Source: Lactifluus volemus (Eukaryota > Basidiomycota > Agaricomycetes > Russulales > Russulaceae). Taken from it: 64,000 bases of DNA. The translations under genes and the position numbers were made by a program. Positions 10,439 through 24,059 of this stretch are shown in pieces. The notes under the pieces were generated by a model. That model was not told the DNA's origin and searched no databases. It saw nothing but the letters and a program-made list of their open reading frames with translations. The stretch covers positions 177,175-241,174 of the forward strand of contig WTXI01000048.1 in assembly GCA_022376515.1 (NCBI GenBank), in the 5' to 3' direction. The first letter of the stretch is position 1; each line of letters starts with the position of its first letter.

Positions 10439-13061
10439 ATGGCCGCAACAGAGCAGGCTACTCTTCCTCTTCGTTGTGCGGAGACAGCCTACATCATCCA
10501 GAAAGAAAGGTGCGTGATTATTCTTCTGTCATCTCTGCCGTGCGTTACTCACTCGTCTCAAGGCTTCTTTCCGCACTCGGCGCTACGAAATCACTTTTGT
10601 CTGATTTCCGAGCTTTCAACAAAGATTCTTGGACCCTACGTTACCCCATCCTACGCTCCAAGTCAGACGTCGTCGAACCCTCTCCGAAGCGCCGTGGTAT
10701 CCACCTTGTCCTTTCCTTTGCGGATGATCCATCCTCAGAGATCGATGTCATCCTTGAGAAAGGTTTCACCCACTCACTTACCCTTGCTTCAATTACCGAT
10801 GCTCTGGAAACCGAAGGCGAGGAATCCCCGTCGGATCTGGATGGTGCCGAGTACCCCATTACTGAGACCGATGTCGCCGACTTCCACTTCTTTCGCCTCG
10901 ACCTCAACCTTGGGGTTCCAGGCTCGTCAGCAGCGGCAGGGGCTCTCGTCTCACAACTTGAAAAAGTTTCGATCGCTAACCTCCTGGATGAACGTATGGC
11001 TACCTCATTGCAGCATATCGACAAGCTGCGCGTACGCGTGGAAGATACGTCATCCAAGGTCCTCGTAACCGGTGACTTGAACGCGGGCAAGTCGACTTTT
11101 GTCAATACTCTCCTTGGACGCGAGGTCATGCCAGTCGACCACAACCTTGTACCGTTGCATTTTGCGAGGTTCACGACTTTGCGGAAAACCACAATGTGGA
11201 GGAAGTACACGTCGTGAGGGATGCAGCAACCTATAACATCGATGATGAGTCGACATTCAAGCGCGCCAGTCTCGGAGATCTGGACAACATCATGAACGCC
11301 CACGAACAAACTTCGCGGGGAATGCTGAAACTCTACCTCAATGACACGCGACCGCCTAGTCAATCCCTTCTCAACAATGGCGTTGTGGATATTTCCCTCA
11401 TAGATGCACCTGGTCTCAACCGTGACAGGATCAAAACAACAGCCCTATTTGCGCGGCAGGAAGAGATCGACGTTATCATCTTCGTTGTTTCCGCGGAGAA
11501 TCATCTCACAGAGTCTGCCCAAAACTTTTTCAAGAATGCGAGCAACGAGAAGGCATACGTCTTCGTCGTGGTTAACAAGTTTGACCAGATCAAGAACAAA
11601 GAGAAATGCCGGCATACAATTCTCGAGCAAATCAAGGAGTTTAGTCCTCGCACATACGAAGATGCAAGCAATTTAGTGCACTTTGTCGACTCGCTTGGAG
11701 GCAAGAATGATCCTTCGTTTGAAGATCTCGAAGTTTCCTTGCGTTCATTCGTACTGTTCAAGCGTGCGAAATCAAAGCTTAATCCCGCCTCGACATATTT
11801 ATCCAACTCGCTCTCGGATATCGAGCTTCTTGTGGGAGCGAATACCGTCGTCGCACAAGCGGAGATTTCGCGCGCCAAGGGCGATCTCGATGCTACACGG
11901 CCTGTGCTGGAACAGATGAAGAACAGTCGCGATGTGCTAGAAAACGCATTGGAGGCTGTGGAGGAGCAGGGCGCACGTTCAGCAAGCAGCAAGACACAGC
12001 GCATACTCACGGATGCCCTCGACCGGATAGGTCAGGGCCTTCCTGCAGTACAGTTTTCTTCGACGCAAATGCCTCCGTATCCCGGTTTGCTCAACTTATG
12101 GGACTATGCGCGGGACGTGCGCAAGGCACTCCTTACGAGTATTGACGCGGCTGTCAAACTCGCGGAGGACGAGGCACGGATCATAACGACTGGGGGCGTT
12201 CAGCAGGTCCTCGCCTTGGGCGAAGAGCACCTCCCGACTGGCGTCGAGCGCTGTCGTCGTGTGTTCATGCCTGAGGCGATGTTCAGCACCCGTCGTACGC
12301 GCGACGGCAAGCGTAAGAATAGTACCGTGGTCGCTGGAGGTACACTCGGCTTAGGTATCGGCCTCGCCACGCGCCCAGAAATGATGCAGCCGACAGTCTT
12401 CGACTTGCTTGATGTCCCACACCACTTTTGGGTGTATCTAGGCAATGGCAAGGAGGACAGTGAGGAGACCGGGCCAAGCGCACTCAGCATAGTGTCTGTC
12501 GGCATCGGTGCAGTCACCATGATCGGAGGCCAGGCCGTCGGCGTTCGGGCGTTTGTAGAAGGTGCTGTCCGTGTCGCGGACATTCTCTCCGACGAGACCA
12601 CTCGTAAGTGGGCCGCACCGTGCTTGGCGCATTTATCCTGGCGCAACCGCCTACTTTATCCTCGACCTCCCGGCCTCGATCCCGCGCACGGTCGGCAGAC
12701 GTATACGCAAATCACTTGTGACGATCGAGACTAGACGGGGATGCAAGACGAGCCTTTCGTGGACGCCCATGCTACACGAGTCGCGCGTGAGACACGCAAG
12801 GTGCTACGCCTCGCGTCGTGGGATTTGAAAGAACGCCTCCGTGTTGCAACGGATGAGCGTTCGCGAGAGGTTCGGAGTGCTGAAGAGACGGAGCGTCATG
12901 CTGTCCATGCGACGGAATGGTTCACAAAAGTTGGGCAAAGAATATCCGACATTCGCAAGCAGGCCGTCTTGTCTCAACGTCATGAAATATGTACCTACAT
13001 GCAGGTACGTCGCTATTTGACCCTGACCTTTCACTCTGTGACTATGCTGACGGCCTCATAG
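10439..13061 (+). CDS. FZO1: Mitofusin, mitochondrial outer-membrane fusion GTPase
   Basis: Fzo1-type dynamin-family GTPase that tethers and fuses mitochondrial outer membranes. Exon 1 is 10439-10509 and exon 2 starts at 10563 (RLLSALGATKSLLSDF). The P-loop is TGDLNAGKSTFVN; switch II is DISLIDAPGLNRDR; VVNKFDQIKNKEKC carries the NKxD motif. A heptad-rich stretch follows near 11,850-12,000. The membrane anchor lies at about 12,620-12,690 (LGAFILA then AYFILDLPASIP), and a second helical region follows (RVARETRKVLRLASWDLKER). Four frame changes, at about 11,140, 12,621, 12,644 and 12,741, are each cured by adding one base and contain no stops, so sequencing error is more likely than decay. The 3' end is uncertain: the last frame stops at 13,061, but a gtacgt...catag intron at 13,003-13,061 may extend it. 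It starts 115 bases after the oxygenase stop. Confidence 0.88.
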
Positions 13062-16000
13062 GCGGACTCATATTCTGCATTGGATACTGTTTGTGGCTTC
13101 AAATTCTCAACCCAAATTCGTATTCAGCATTTTCATAGATCAGGGGTGTCTTCGTACTACACCCGTTCACGTTTTTATGTGTTAGTTACCTTTATGTCTT
13201 ATGGCACTGATTCGATGTTATATGAGCATAAGCTTGCTAGGGTTGGTCACTGCCACATGTTACACGCAGGATCGCGGTCAAAACTTGATGCATTGATGTC
13301 TCTTGTCCCTTCAGAAACTCGCCGTCTCACCTTGCGTCTCACTAGGCGTATGAGATCTGAGATCTGAGAGGGACCTTTGCTGACGTAATAGCTGAACCGT
13401 TACCTCGCATGCAAGTGGTGCTCAAGTTGACCAGGACTCACTCCTGCTTGCAACATAGAATAGCAGTTATCCCGGACACCTTAGCCATCGTTATTCTCTT
13501 TTTAAGCGGTTGGAAAGCTATGTCTGTCGCTTCCGCTCCGAGGAAAGTGACGTCAGTCCTACCTTGCAAATAGGTGCCAGTGGCGGAGATACACTGATCC
13601 GGTGAGATGCTTTGTTTTCGGTGAAAATTAAGATGACCAAAGGATGCCAAATGCAGTCTCAAGTGCTGGCCGTCTTCCTGCACCAGTCCGTCCTGTTCAC
13701 CAAAGCTCACCGCCCAATCGTGAAGTAAATATTGCACCGCTCACATCCAAGCCCTAACGTAACAAAGGACGTTCGTCAATAGCATTTAATAGCAACACCG
13801 GTACCACTGCTCGTCAGTTTACGAACAATTTGATTGCCCCCGAGGTTAGTGCACTTCATAGGTGCTAAATGACCGCTTTTGAATTCACGTAGGTAAGTGC
13901 AGGCTTCGGTGGGCGTTGCGAATCCTACTCAGTGTGGGCGTCAGATGTCCAGCGTTCTTGGCTACGTTTTCCGGAACTTGTGGGGGGACCGGTCCCGACC
14001 TGTTCTCCTGCTTCCAGATCACCACCCCTTCTAGTCCGCCCGCGTCTTCTATCTCAATCTTTCGGTGAGAACTCCGCCTCCGCTCCTTCGTCAAATCTGC
14101 TGACTGGTGAGTGGAATTCGTGCCGAGGCCGATTCCTGTCTCATGCTTAATACGATCCGACAGGCGCGGCTCCGTCTTGATGACCTCCCTCGCACTGATA
14201 AGCACAGAAGGGTTCAGGCAACTGCGACGATTGTCAACGGCCCCATCAAGGTACCTCGTTCCTGCCTTAGCCAATCAGGCCACAGTTGCTCGTTTCGTAA
14301 GCTGCAGAGGGAAGTACACAGGCACGATAAGGAATTGCCAATGGGGTGAACCAGATACGACATGACTTGCGCCTGTTTTACAACATTTAGTCCATGGGTC
14401 CTCGTTACTCTGATACCAAGTTCTTGGCATACAAGTTGTACATGAGTATGCGGTCCATCGTTTCGTATTGCCCTCTATTGCTTGAGAGTCCAAGACGTTG
14501 CTCTGAGAGGAGCAGCGCTTGCATTCGTGAGGCGTGTAATAAACCGACAGGTCTCCATTCTGCAGTCCGTAATTCGAATTTGAAAATTTGAATGCCGGCT
14601 GCCGGTGCAAATCAATGGATCACAACTTCAGATCGATTTGTGACGAGTTTTCAGACTTCAAGCTTCAAGCTTCAGGTTGCACATCAATCACTATCACGGC
14701 TAAATATTTCGAAAGCGAAGATACCGGTGGTGGCCCCCTTCAGATGAGATTACAGTATCATTGACCTTGCCCACGTCCAAGCCGCATGGCCGCCGCATGA
14801 CTTAAGCATTGCTCCCACCACAATTAACCACGGTCAACACAATAGCGCACAAATCACGGCAGGTCACGGCAGTTAAGCATGTAACTTACAGTACTCTATG
14901 TTTCACAACGAAAAGCTACCCCCTTTCGCTAGACGCCGGGCCAGAGATTGGGATTTTTCGGGATGTTTCGGTTCTTGGTCCCAACGCGTCAGGGTTATGG
15001 CAGTTAGGCAATGATGCAGTTATTTATCGGGTTCTTCGGCGACGACTCGGCGAGCGTGAGATGGCAGTTGGCATTGACACCTACAACACTTACACCTTTT
15101 AGCCGGAAGGCACACATCACTGTTGTACCAAGCTGAAACGCAAATTCTTCGTGGTAGCCATGGACGATGGACGGGGATTGCAAGCGCCCGCCCCTGGCGT
15201 TTGTCTTGATCCTGATTAGCATATCAGGTGTTCTCCTGATCGGCGATATCAACTGAAGCAGGCGATGTGCTCGTCTCGCAACAGGATTAGGGATTGTTGC
15301 AACTCGGCTCACCCTAACTCACCCCAGATGCACCCTTGTCTTCTCGTCCAACCGCGACGGCATTTACTACCCTAAAATCAAATATGGGTCTCTTGCCTGC
15401 AAGTCAGCTTGTACTGTATAGTTAAGTGGGACGTCTTATACATGGACGTATTCGCGATGCACGGCCACGTCATTCATACGCTCACAACAGAGTTTGTCTA
15501 GCACTAAAATGTAGTAGTATATACATTCACGGGCTTAGGCTCTAGGGTCCTTAGCATTCTGCATTACGCGCTCGGTTAAAAGATTGCAAGCGAAAGCTCG
15601 ACAACTGGAGGCAGTGGGAGGTCTAGGCTTTCACTTACCGTGACTGCCAGATTTGGACGGCTGCTCGGTCGTTCACGGAGTGAGGGAGCCCGGAGCCGGA
15701 TCTGCTCGCAACATATACACAATACTGTACTGTACACGCTGACACAGTTGTAATTCCACTACAGTAGCTTTTCTCATGCACGGAAATTAAAGAAGCTATG
15801 CCCGCTATGGAGGTAGATCAAAACAAAATGTATGCGGTAGCCTGAGTCTATTGAATGAGGTACCAAACTTTGAGTGGGGAACTCGGAAGAGATAGACTAG
15901 GCTAGCCATCGCACTTTAGCGGTACAGTAGGTTTGGTGTGGACCGTGACAAATACATAACATAGCGTCTATTTCCACCCCAAAAATTTCTTTTACGATCT

Positions 16001-17242
16001 GTGCCGTAGACTGATTGTTTGAGGCGCCGCCGTCAAGTGTCTTCCCACAGCAATTTTCGGACTAACCTACATTAGGAAGGCTATTGCCGTCAGCTCTTCC
16101 GCTTTGTGCCATGAATCCGTCATTCTCCGAAACGTGCTTGCCTGCATTCCACCTGCCTCGTTAATTTTTTTGTTTTTCAATTTTATTTTTTTTAGAAACA
16201 GCAAGTCGCGCCAATGTGCCGTTAGCTCAGTTGCTATAGAGGCAAAAAAAATTGTAATTGAGAGCCTAACAAAGCCCGAGTCACCCAGACCACAGTCTCA
16301 GGCTGACCCAGACCCTTTCCTGTAGTAGTCTAGAGCAAACTCGTTTGATTATGCAGTGTCCCAAGATTTACACAGCGTGTGATTGACTTACCACACAGAT
16401 GTTACTACCTGGGTTTTGACTTGAACACTCTACACATCAGTGGCCTTCTCGAAACCATGATAAACTTGTACTTTCCGATCATCACGGTGCCGTTGGGTCC
16501 TCCCCCGGTCTCTTGCTAACACAGTTTTTTTTTGTTGCACGTTTTGCAAGTAGAGTACGGCAACCGGTTTGACAAGCGGCGAGGGTGATATGTGGTCAAA
16601 ATTTAATTTCAAGCACGCCTCCTTAGGCTTTTCCGATCTAACTTGTGATGATGGCCCGTTTCGCATCGAGCGTCAGTCGGACTCGGAGAAGGCCGAGAGC
16701 ACGCCCAAAGCTATTAGTACCGTGGTTTGGTTTGATTGTTGATAGGTGCCAGTGATGAATTCATGTCAATGAACGCACAAAAGGGTGTCAATGATGACTC
16801 TGTGACTCACTACAGTTTTGGATATCTATTTTCCGCCTGTGCCGGATCTTTCCTTTACAATTTCCGCACGCCGGGTCAGGTCAAAGCGGGACGATTTTTC
16901 GAACGCTTAGAAGTGGCCTCGTGCCTGGGTCCTGATCAATGCCTGATTGCTCAACAAAGAAATTGATCCACCAGTAAGCAACGAGTCATTCCCGCCGCAA
17001 GCGCGTCTTCGCTCCGCGCTCATTTTGGTACGGGATTCCACAGTGGCATAACTTAGCCCTCTCTCCTATCTCCCGGAAGGTGGTCTTACACCACACGTCT
17101 TAAAGCTTAAACGCCCACTATCATTCCCGTCCCCTCCATACGTATAAAGACCCGCGTTCTTCACCCAGCTGTCCCTACAGTAACGTCCTACCTGCCACCT
17201 CCCTTCTTTTGCACTGCTCCCCTCTCTGATCTACATACCATC
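13062..17242. other. Gene-poor intergenic region
   Basis: Short ORFs on both strands show no recognised motif, and I could not assemble spliced genes. Minor local duplications occur, for example a doubled attcaagctt-type unit near 14,650-14,680. I saw no transfer RNA, transposon end or LTR here. Confidence 0.4.
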
Positions 17243-17386
17243 ATGTATTTGGTCACTTTCAACAGGGTTTTCAAAGACCCCTCCCCTTCCTCCAGCAAAC
17301 CTTCTACCAGTCGTCCCCAGACACAAACATCCACACAATCCACCATCCGCTCGAGCGCGAGTAGCCATGGCGCTGTTTTCTTCTAA
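17243..17386 (+). CDS. Possible small protein (47 residues)
   Basis: A short ATG-to-TAA ORF starting MYLVTFNRVFKDPSPSSSKP, very rich in Ser, Thr, Pro and Gln. It lies about 90 bases after a TATA-like cgtataaag (about 17,143-17,151) and a pyrimidine-rich leader, which is the layout of a real fungal promoter. A second short frame continues after the stop (MGFALAGHWQPHH, ending 17,452). It has no CaaX end or signal peptide, so it is not an obvious pheromone or secreted peptide. It may be a leader ORF or chance. Confidence 0.25.
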   Translation: MYLVTFNRVFKDPSPSSSKPSTSRPQTQTSTQSTIRSSASSHGAVFF

Positions 17387-20300
17387 ATGGGGTTTGCGCT
17401 CGCTGGTCACTGGCAGCCCCATCATCCAAAACGCTACTTCCAGCATTTCTATGCTGCATAATCATTATTATCACCACCATCACAGCAACATTAACGAAAG
17501 CTCCTCGGCGTGGTTCAAGTCCCTGTGCACCACATAAAACGCCTTCGCTCAGGCTGGTGCTTGCTGCTAGTGGCGGCGCGAGCGCTGTAGAAATGCCACC
17601 AGACATTTATCACCACTGAACATTCCTGCTGCGTTCGATGTATTATCTAGACTCATACTTTCTGACCCGTCTTAATGGTCCTAATCTTGCAATTCCCAAT
17701 TAGAGCACATCTTCATTAGCCTATTCTTTCATCATCGTCGCCCACATACCATACACTACCATACGTATTTATAGTCTGTCGCCATTTCCTACTACCTATC
17801 TATACCGCCCTTGCAACCTAGTTCTCGTAGAATATGCTAATTTTTAACCCTTCATGGCAAGTCACGGCGCCGCCAAGGAAAGTGCTGATCAGGGATCACA
17901 ATTTTGTCTGCACGTGGGTGCCAGTCACGGTGTCATTAAAGCGCAACCGTGGCGTTCGACAGGTGTCAGTAGTGTTGACTGAACTGTTTGTTCACACCCA
18001 ATTTGTAACTTAGTTCGGCTGGCACGAGACTTGGAATACACCACTAATGAAAAAGGGATGTGTTTTACAGTAGTTTGGCATGATGTGATTCAATTAATGG
18101 TATGATGCTTCTTTGTTGGGTTTTAAATCCACAGTGCCATACCGTCACCGCGGTGTCACGTCAACTTAACAGAAGGTTGGAGCATGGTTCGGGTTTGACC
18201 GCACTAGAGGTAAGTTACATTGATATCGTGTGTGCCACTGTTCGGAAGTACGGCGGCATACAGGGCTTCCTACGAGAACGCGCGAAGCAATGCAGAACGC
18301 GGCGCGACAAGGAAACTCACTTGGTTACGGCATTGTCGCTGCATCTGGTTTTAGGTTAATACAGGTTAATACAGGAGACCCGTCAAGGTTTGCCCACGTA
18401 CCGTAAGTTTTTTGGAAGTCTGCATCACGATGACAATGTGTCGATCGCGTGGCTGAAATGAACTCACACGATGTGAAGGGAATCGAGAAATCGGTCACAT
18501 ATAGGTACTTCAAGTTTCAAGGACCCATAGACGAGCGCAATAGAGTGCGGTTGTGGCGCAGCGTACCATACGGATCCGATTACAGGCTAAATGATGATGA
18601 GTTCGGGGAGACGCATTAGTTGGGGGCTCAGCGCTCAGCGCTCAGCAATGGAATTCATATCGTCAGAAGACTCAGGACCGTAGACGGTGCAACGTTCTCA
18701 TCCGAAGGCCGCTTTTTCAAGAATCCACACCGAGACGCGGGTTCCGAGGAGAAGGCCATCTTCGCCCGAGCGAAAGCATCATCCCCTAGGCTTACCATCC
18801 AATCTTACAACGTATAGCCGCGTTGTCATCTCATCGCCGATGTGACCAAAAAAGGGCACGGACCATCCCAGTAGCAGTTGGACTTCTTTTCTTGTCCTGA
18901 ACCTTCGGATGCCAGGGTGTATTGATTATGATCCGGGACGTTGATAGCTTCCCGATCTCTCCAACTAGAGAAATCCAAAAGCATCGTCGTCACATGGGCG
19001 TCAAGTCGCTGGGCGTTGAGCGCTGTCGTACAGGAAAAAAAGAGGCCATGCCGGCCACAAAGAAACAAGGTTATCGTATTGTCGAGGCCTTCTCCGCGGA
19101 TACGTCACACGAAACACTTCAACACTTGCCATCAAATCCACATTGTTGATCGGCGTGGTGGTGATTCGCACGTTCAGGAAAGATGCTCAATAACGGCCCT
19201 TGGTCACATCTCAGGTTGGGATCGTGTTTTGATCCTGTGGAATTGCAACATTGTCAACCAGATGGGAGCGTGCCAGTTGAAGGGGCGGCCGCTAGGACGG
19301 GGTGGCGCATATTTTGCGCAGTCGACTAACTGTCGACGTGGAAACTTCGAAGGATTGAAATGAACACCCAAGCAGGGATCAGCGGAGTCACGCACCCTCT
19401 AATGTAGTATAGTGAACTCCTCGGATATGATTCTCACGTAATGCTTCCCAGAGCCATTCATTCACTGGGCGACAGTACGTCCATCGATATTAGGCTCCCG
19501 CGGAGGAGAATCGGGAAACATGAAAGACCTGGGGCTCAGCCGGAGCTTAGGAGCCAGAGGGTAAACGTAAACCCTTCCTCTGATTAGATTTCTTGGATGA
19601 AACCTGTGAAATCCTCTCCTTCCGTCCCCCGATCTGGATGCAGAGACAATTAACGCCCAGTTGCACATCATCATCATTCTCTTCTGCTGGCCACCGGCAG
19701 TGAGTATCACCGCCCCCATGCCAGTGCAGATACAGAAAAAGAACACAGGTTACCTAGCCAATCCCGGGATTTCGTCTCCTCGGAACTAAAAGGACGTCGT
19801 AAGCTCTGTTGTGTCCATGTCGCCCGCTGATTGCCGCGTCGACGACAACGGATATCACCTTTTTGCTCCGTCGGAGCGTAGAGTGGAGAGGCCACCTTTT
19901 GGCGCCCATCATAGCCATGTGTCCTACCCATTCCAGTGATCTTTGAGGCCCCAACAAAGCTACGGGAGATATAGCATGCGGTTGTAAATGTTGGTACAGC
20001 CGTGAATATGGCACGAGAGTGCCAAATGTGCTTTTGACGCTTGACAGAGAATGGGATCGTGACACTGTCAAAGCAGTCAAACCACTGGCAGCTTCAGTGA
20101 TTCAGTTCGGAGGAATTCAAGTGGGTCACTTCCAAGATCACTGCATAGCTGACGCGCTGATGCACAATGGCCAGCTATATCCCGGACATAGAACATGTGG
20201 ACGGCTCGGACGCCCTCATCTCTGCGCCCTCCTAATGCCAAACATGCCTGGACAGCCGTTGACGTCGAGTCCCCAAACTGAGTTCGGAGCATCTTCCATA

Positions 20301-20526
20301 CGGGATGGACTTAAGACTGCGAGTGCTCAAGTTGCCAGGTACTCACTGGCAGACACTCAATCAGTAGACCGCTGCGCACTGGGGTGTACACCCCCATAAA
20401 CGTTTGTATAAATCCCTGGCGCAGAATCAAGTACTACTTGCTAGGGAGAAACCTGGGAGTTCGTCATCCCCCCTCCCCACATCTGGAACTACTCCACTGT
20501 TATACATCTAAGCAAATCAGGCTACA
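17387..20526. other. Gene-poor intergenic region
   Basis: No supported gene. Short direct repeats occur: ggttaatacag twice near 18,354-18,375, and cgctcag three times near 18,626-18,646. ORFs on both strands at 19,750-20,400 have no recognised motif. Confidence 0.4.
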
Positions 20527-21601
20527 TTAATCGGCGTAGGGTGGCCGTACGCCGCCATCAGCTCTTTTTCTTGGATGATGACTTGGTTTACTAGTAGTTT
20601 TGGTCGGTTTCGCTGTGTATGGGATTTCCACATCCACCGTTTCTGAATCGTCATTGTCTTGACTCGCACCATCTTCGACCTGAAGTCCGTCCCAGCGCGC
20701 GCCTTCTTCAGTGCCAAGTTTGCACGACCAAATCGGTAGAGAAGCGCTTTTGGTGGATTTGATGCCAAGGCTTTGTACGTTATCCCAGCCACCACGGACA
20801 GCGGCGATGATGGCAGGAAGCGCCATCTCAAGGTTGGCGAAAACTGGGCCGGTGTTTGGGAAAGGGTACCAAATTTGACGGAACTGCGAGAATATTGGTT
20901 AATGCAGGAAGTTAAGAAAAAAGGGTGGAGACGGACGTGCAAGTCCCGCGGTTCTGGTGCATGTAGGTCGATGAAATGGCACGCTCCAGTTCACCTTTGA
21001 GATCTTTACGTTTGAGGCATACGGGAATCGGCTGTCTAGAAAGATATCAGCCAGTCGAGTGCGTGTTCGTGCATGTCGCACAGTACACACTTTTTGGCGG
21101 TAAAGAATATCTTCCCTAATAGACGAGGGAGGAGAGGAATGACACGCTCGTCCGCAAGGAAAAGTGCGTTCTCGCGAAGTAGCGCGCGACGTGCTTCAAA
21201 CGGTTTAAACTTCCCCTTGAGCTTCTCGATTCCAACGACCCGACTGATAAATTTGACACCCGCTTCTTCGAGGAGAGCTTTGTACTCTCGTTGGGGGTCT
21301 TTAGTAATCAGGCAGACAGCGGACGTGCGAGGGTCGACAAGGGAATGCTTGATAGGACTACTCACAACATGAGCTTGAAAGAAATGGGTAATAAATGGTT
21401 GACACACATTCTATGAGGTTTCAACTTGGTCTCGGAATGGACCTGTTTAACTGAAACCTGAAGCCAGATACACTCCTCCTTGCCAGGAAGTAGCTCATTC
21501 TCCTCGCGTTTCTGTTGCTCTTTGAAAGCGTACTCCATCAAAGCGTTGACAGCACGCTTGCATTGTTTAATCGAGACGTGACCATCGATGAGCTCGACCA
21601 T
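20527..21601 (-). CDS. Ribosomal-L1-fold nucleolar protein (Utp30/Cic1-like)
   Basis: Exons on the minus strand: 21601-21408, 21357-21091, 21035-20937 and 20883-20527. The product carries a ribosomal protein L1 domain: an early helix ELIDGHVSIKQCKRAVNAL, KLKPHRIPIKHSLVDP across the first splice, then KFKPFEARRALLRENALFLA and RVIPLLPRLLGKIFFTAKK. It then has a NRGTCTSVKFGTLSQTPAQ strand and a charged, Lys-rich tail. Eukaryotic proteins of this class (Utp30, Cic1, RSL1D1) are nucleolar and act in ribosome assembly; which one this is cannot be settled here. Exon 4 needs one G added at about 20,844 (AAAAC/TGGG on the plus strand) to pass from TPAQ into the frame of NLEMALPAIIAAVRGGWDNV. The chosen ATG is 21,601; an in-frame GTG lies upstream. 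Confidence 0.85.
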
Positions 21602-24059
21602 GTTTCTCGCGTTTTGCACCGAAAGTCAAAGTTGGGTCAAAAATAATGAGGGGACCCGAGACACCCCGTGATTACTCAGTACCCAGCGCTTAGAGCCTTG
21701 GTTTGCTTGCACCATAGCTCTACGGGTAGCGATATGTGTACCTGTTGTATTTTGGGTCTTTACGTCCCCACTCTAGCCTTCAGTTCGTAGGCATGTCGAT
21801 CTCGATGTTACTTTGGAATGTTTGTGAGTCGCGGATTTGCGGCGATTGAAGACTGGCTTTGGACAAGTATTCACTTAAAACCCTTGAGGCACCAGCTTGC
21901 GAAATGAAATCATTGGATTTGGGTCGGTTCCCAGATTTGTATCTCATGCGCCACTGGCATATGTAGTTGCTGGTGACGTGGGGTGCCCAGTTAGAATCTT
22001 TGCGACGTCATACACAATCATGGGAACACACACAAAGAACCAGGGCTGCAGGGACTCTCATGCCATACCTCACATTCTAAAAGTGATATTTGTTCTTTCC
22101 CCATGAAATAATAATTCGTTGTACGCTTGGTTGTGTAGAAATTTTAATGGGTTTCTGAGGTACAAGACTTTTCGGGGTATGCACCTAAATCTGTGGAAAT
22201 GTTGTTTGGGCATTTGCACCAATGCCAATGGGTAAAAGGTAAATGCGAGAGCCACACACGACCTGGAGATACAGTAACTTTGTGCGAGATGAGATGCATG
22301 AGTTCTCATTCGCATTCACGTGACCGTGCCTCCCCAAAGTGCCGATTTGGACTTGGAGGATGTGAGCCTCTACAATCAAGTCTACAATGCCTACACTCTT
22401 TAGTTCCTTGTAAGCGCGGGCCCATGCCTGACAAGGTTTGCTCGCATTTTTCGATAACACCTCGACACTGGATAGTCGAGAGTAAGGAAATTCATAGACG
22501 AACTGCGGGTCGTATTTTTTAGTAACAATACTAGCAGCCCATGTAAAAACTTACTAATCAGGCCTATGCGTCGTTAAAGTTTTGGTGGAGTCGTTTTAAG
22601 ATTTGTGACTCCACAGGAGACCCACAGGAGACCCACCCTGAAATAACAATTTTCTGACAGGTCAGCGGCAATCATGGCTCCGGCCTGAGCCAACTGTCCC
22701 CTCGCGCCAGCACTTTTTCCATCAACTAGATGTCAGATATTTCCTTGTACGAGCAGTTCATGCAGGCTGCTGTCGGCTGGAACCTGACTTCCATTTTCCA
22801 AGCTGTCTTAGTGTGGCACTGGTGGATTTGTGGGGGCATTTCGTGATGTCTTCTCGTTTCCGATCTTCATCTGCCCATTATCAAGCATGCTTTTGGAGAA
22901 AGTTCAAAGCCTCTTAATAATCGGGCGGCTATCTGTCGGAAGCGGTTGTGAACGGTAGTAGGAGTCAGTCCATTTCTGCTCGGTGACTTGGACTCACCGG
23001 TCTACCTTTCCCACGCTTTCCATTTAGGATTCAGCCGAAAAAGAAATTGGATTTCTATTCTTCTCCAACACGCGCGCCCATTCGAAGGCCACACGATCTA
23101 AGAACGAAAGAACTTGAATAGAGGTCCATATGATCATTCCAGACAGTCTCTATCATTCAGTCCAATGGGTTCGTCTTCAAGCTTCAAATTTGCCAGTGGG
23201 GCCGTGTGGTGTGTACCGGGGACAATTTGAAAGAGAGACGACTAGGACACTTGCTCTTGTAACTTTCATCACCTACTAGTACGTGCTTTTGAAAATTGCT
23301 GTTGCTCGAGCGCATCCGTGATGATATACGCTAGGATGCACGCGTCATCCCTGGTAGGCCTTACCTAGAAGTGCCCTACAATCGTTTGCAGTATCTTCTC
23401 ACTACAAAGTCTGTCAACTCCCAATTAGTACTGAAGTATTGTGGTTCGCTAGCGTGACTGGAACAATACATCCGGCAAGACCGAGATTGCTCCCGTACCC
23501 ATTTGTCCATACCCTCTTTGGATCTGCATATCGGCCAAGGTTACAGTATATTGAACCAGTATACGAGCCATCAGAGTTCTGAGCTTCGTAGAGAAGATGA
23601 CTTCTGAAGGATGAAACATGCTTGCTGGTAGAGCCGTGGGTATTAGTACAGATTATCCCACCGTCGCACGGGGTCCCGGAGTTATGGCTGATGCCAGGTC
23701 GTTCATACACGTCAGATAATCTTGGTAGGAATGGTGAAAACACGAGGTGAGCGAAGAGGGGGGTCTGATGTTATACATTAGGCGAGATCCTAGAGGGTAT
23801 ACGTCCATACGAAGCATGTAAGTAATACACGCGCTGCGCAAGAAAAGTCTAATGGAGATGCAAAGCTTAGTGTAACAAAACCGGTACTTGGGTTGGCGTG
23901 ATGCTAACGATACAGGGGGTGTATATGAGAAAGCGAATTATGACGAGAAAATATATATGTGTAAAAGTACGGGATTTGAGACCGGTCTCAAGAAAAAAAA
24001 GAACGTGTGAGTAAAAACATGACAGTGCTGGATGATGCACCACCAGCGAGTGGACAAAT
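21602..24059. other. Intergenic region, no gene recognised
   Basis: Promoter of the L1-fold gene at the left, then about 2.4 kb with only short unrecognised ORFs (the longest on the minus strand at 23,414-23,743). A tandem 11-base duplication (acaggagaccc) is at about 22,613-22,636. No mobile element end was seen. Confidence 0.4.

Noticed and set aside
17500..17540. ggttcaagtccc looked like the T-arm of a transfer RNA
   Set aside because: No A-box, acceptor stem or anticodon arm could be fitted around it.
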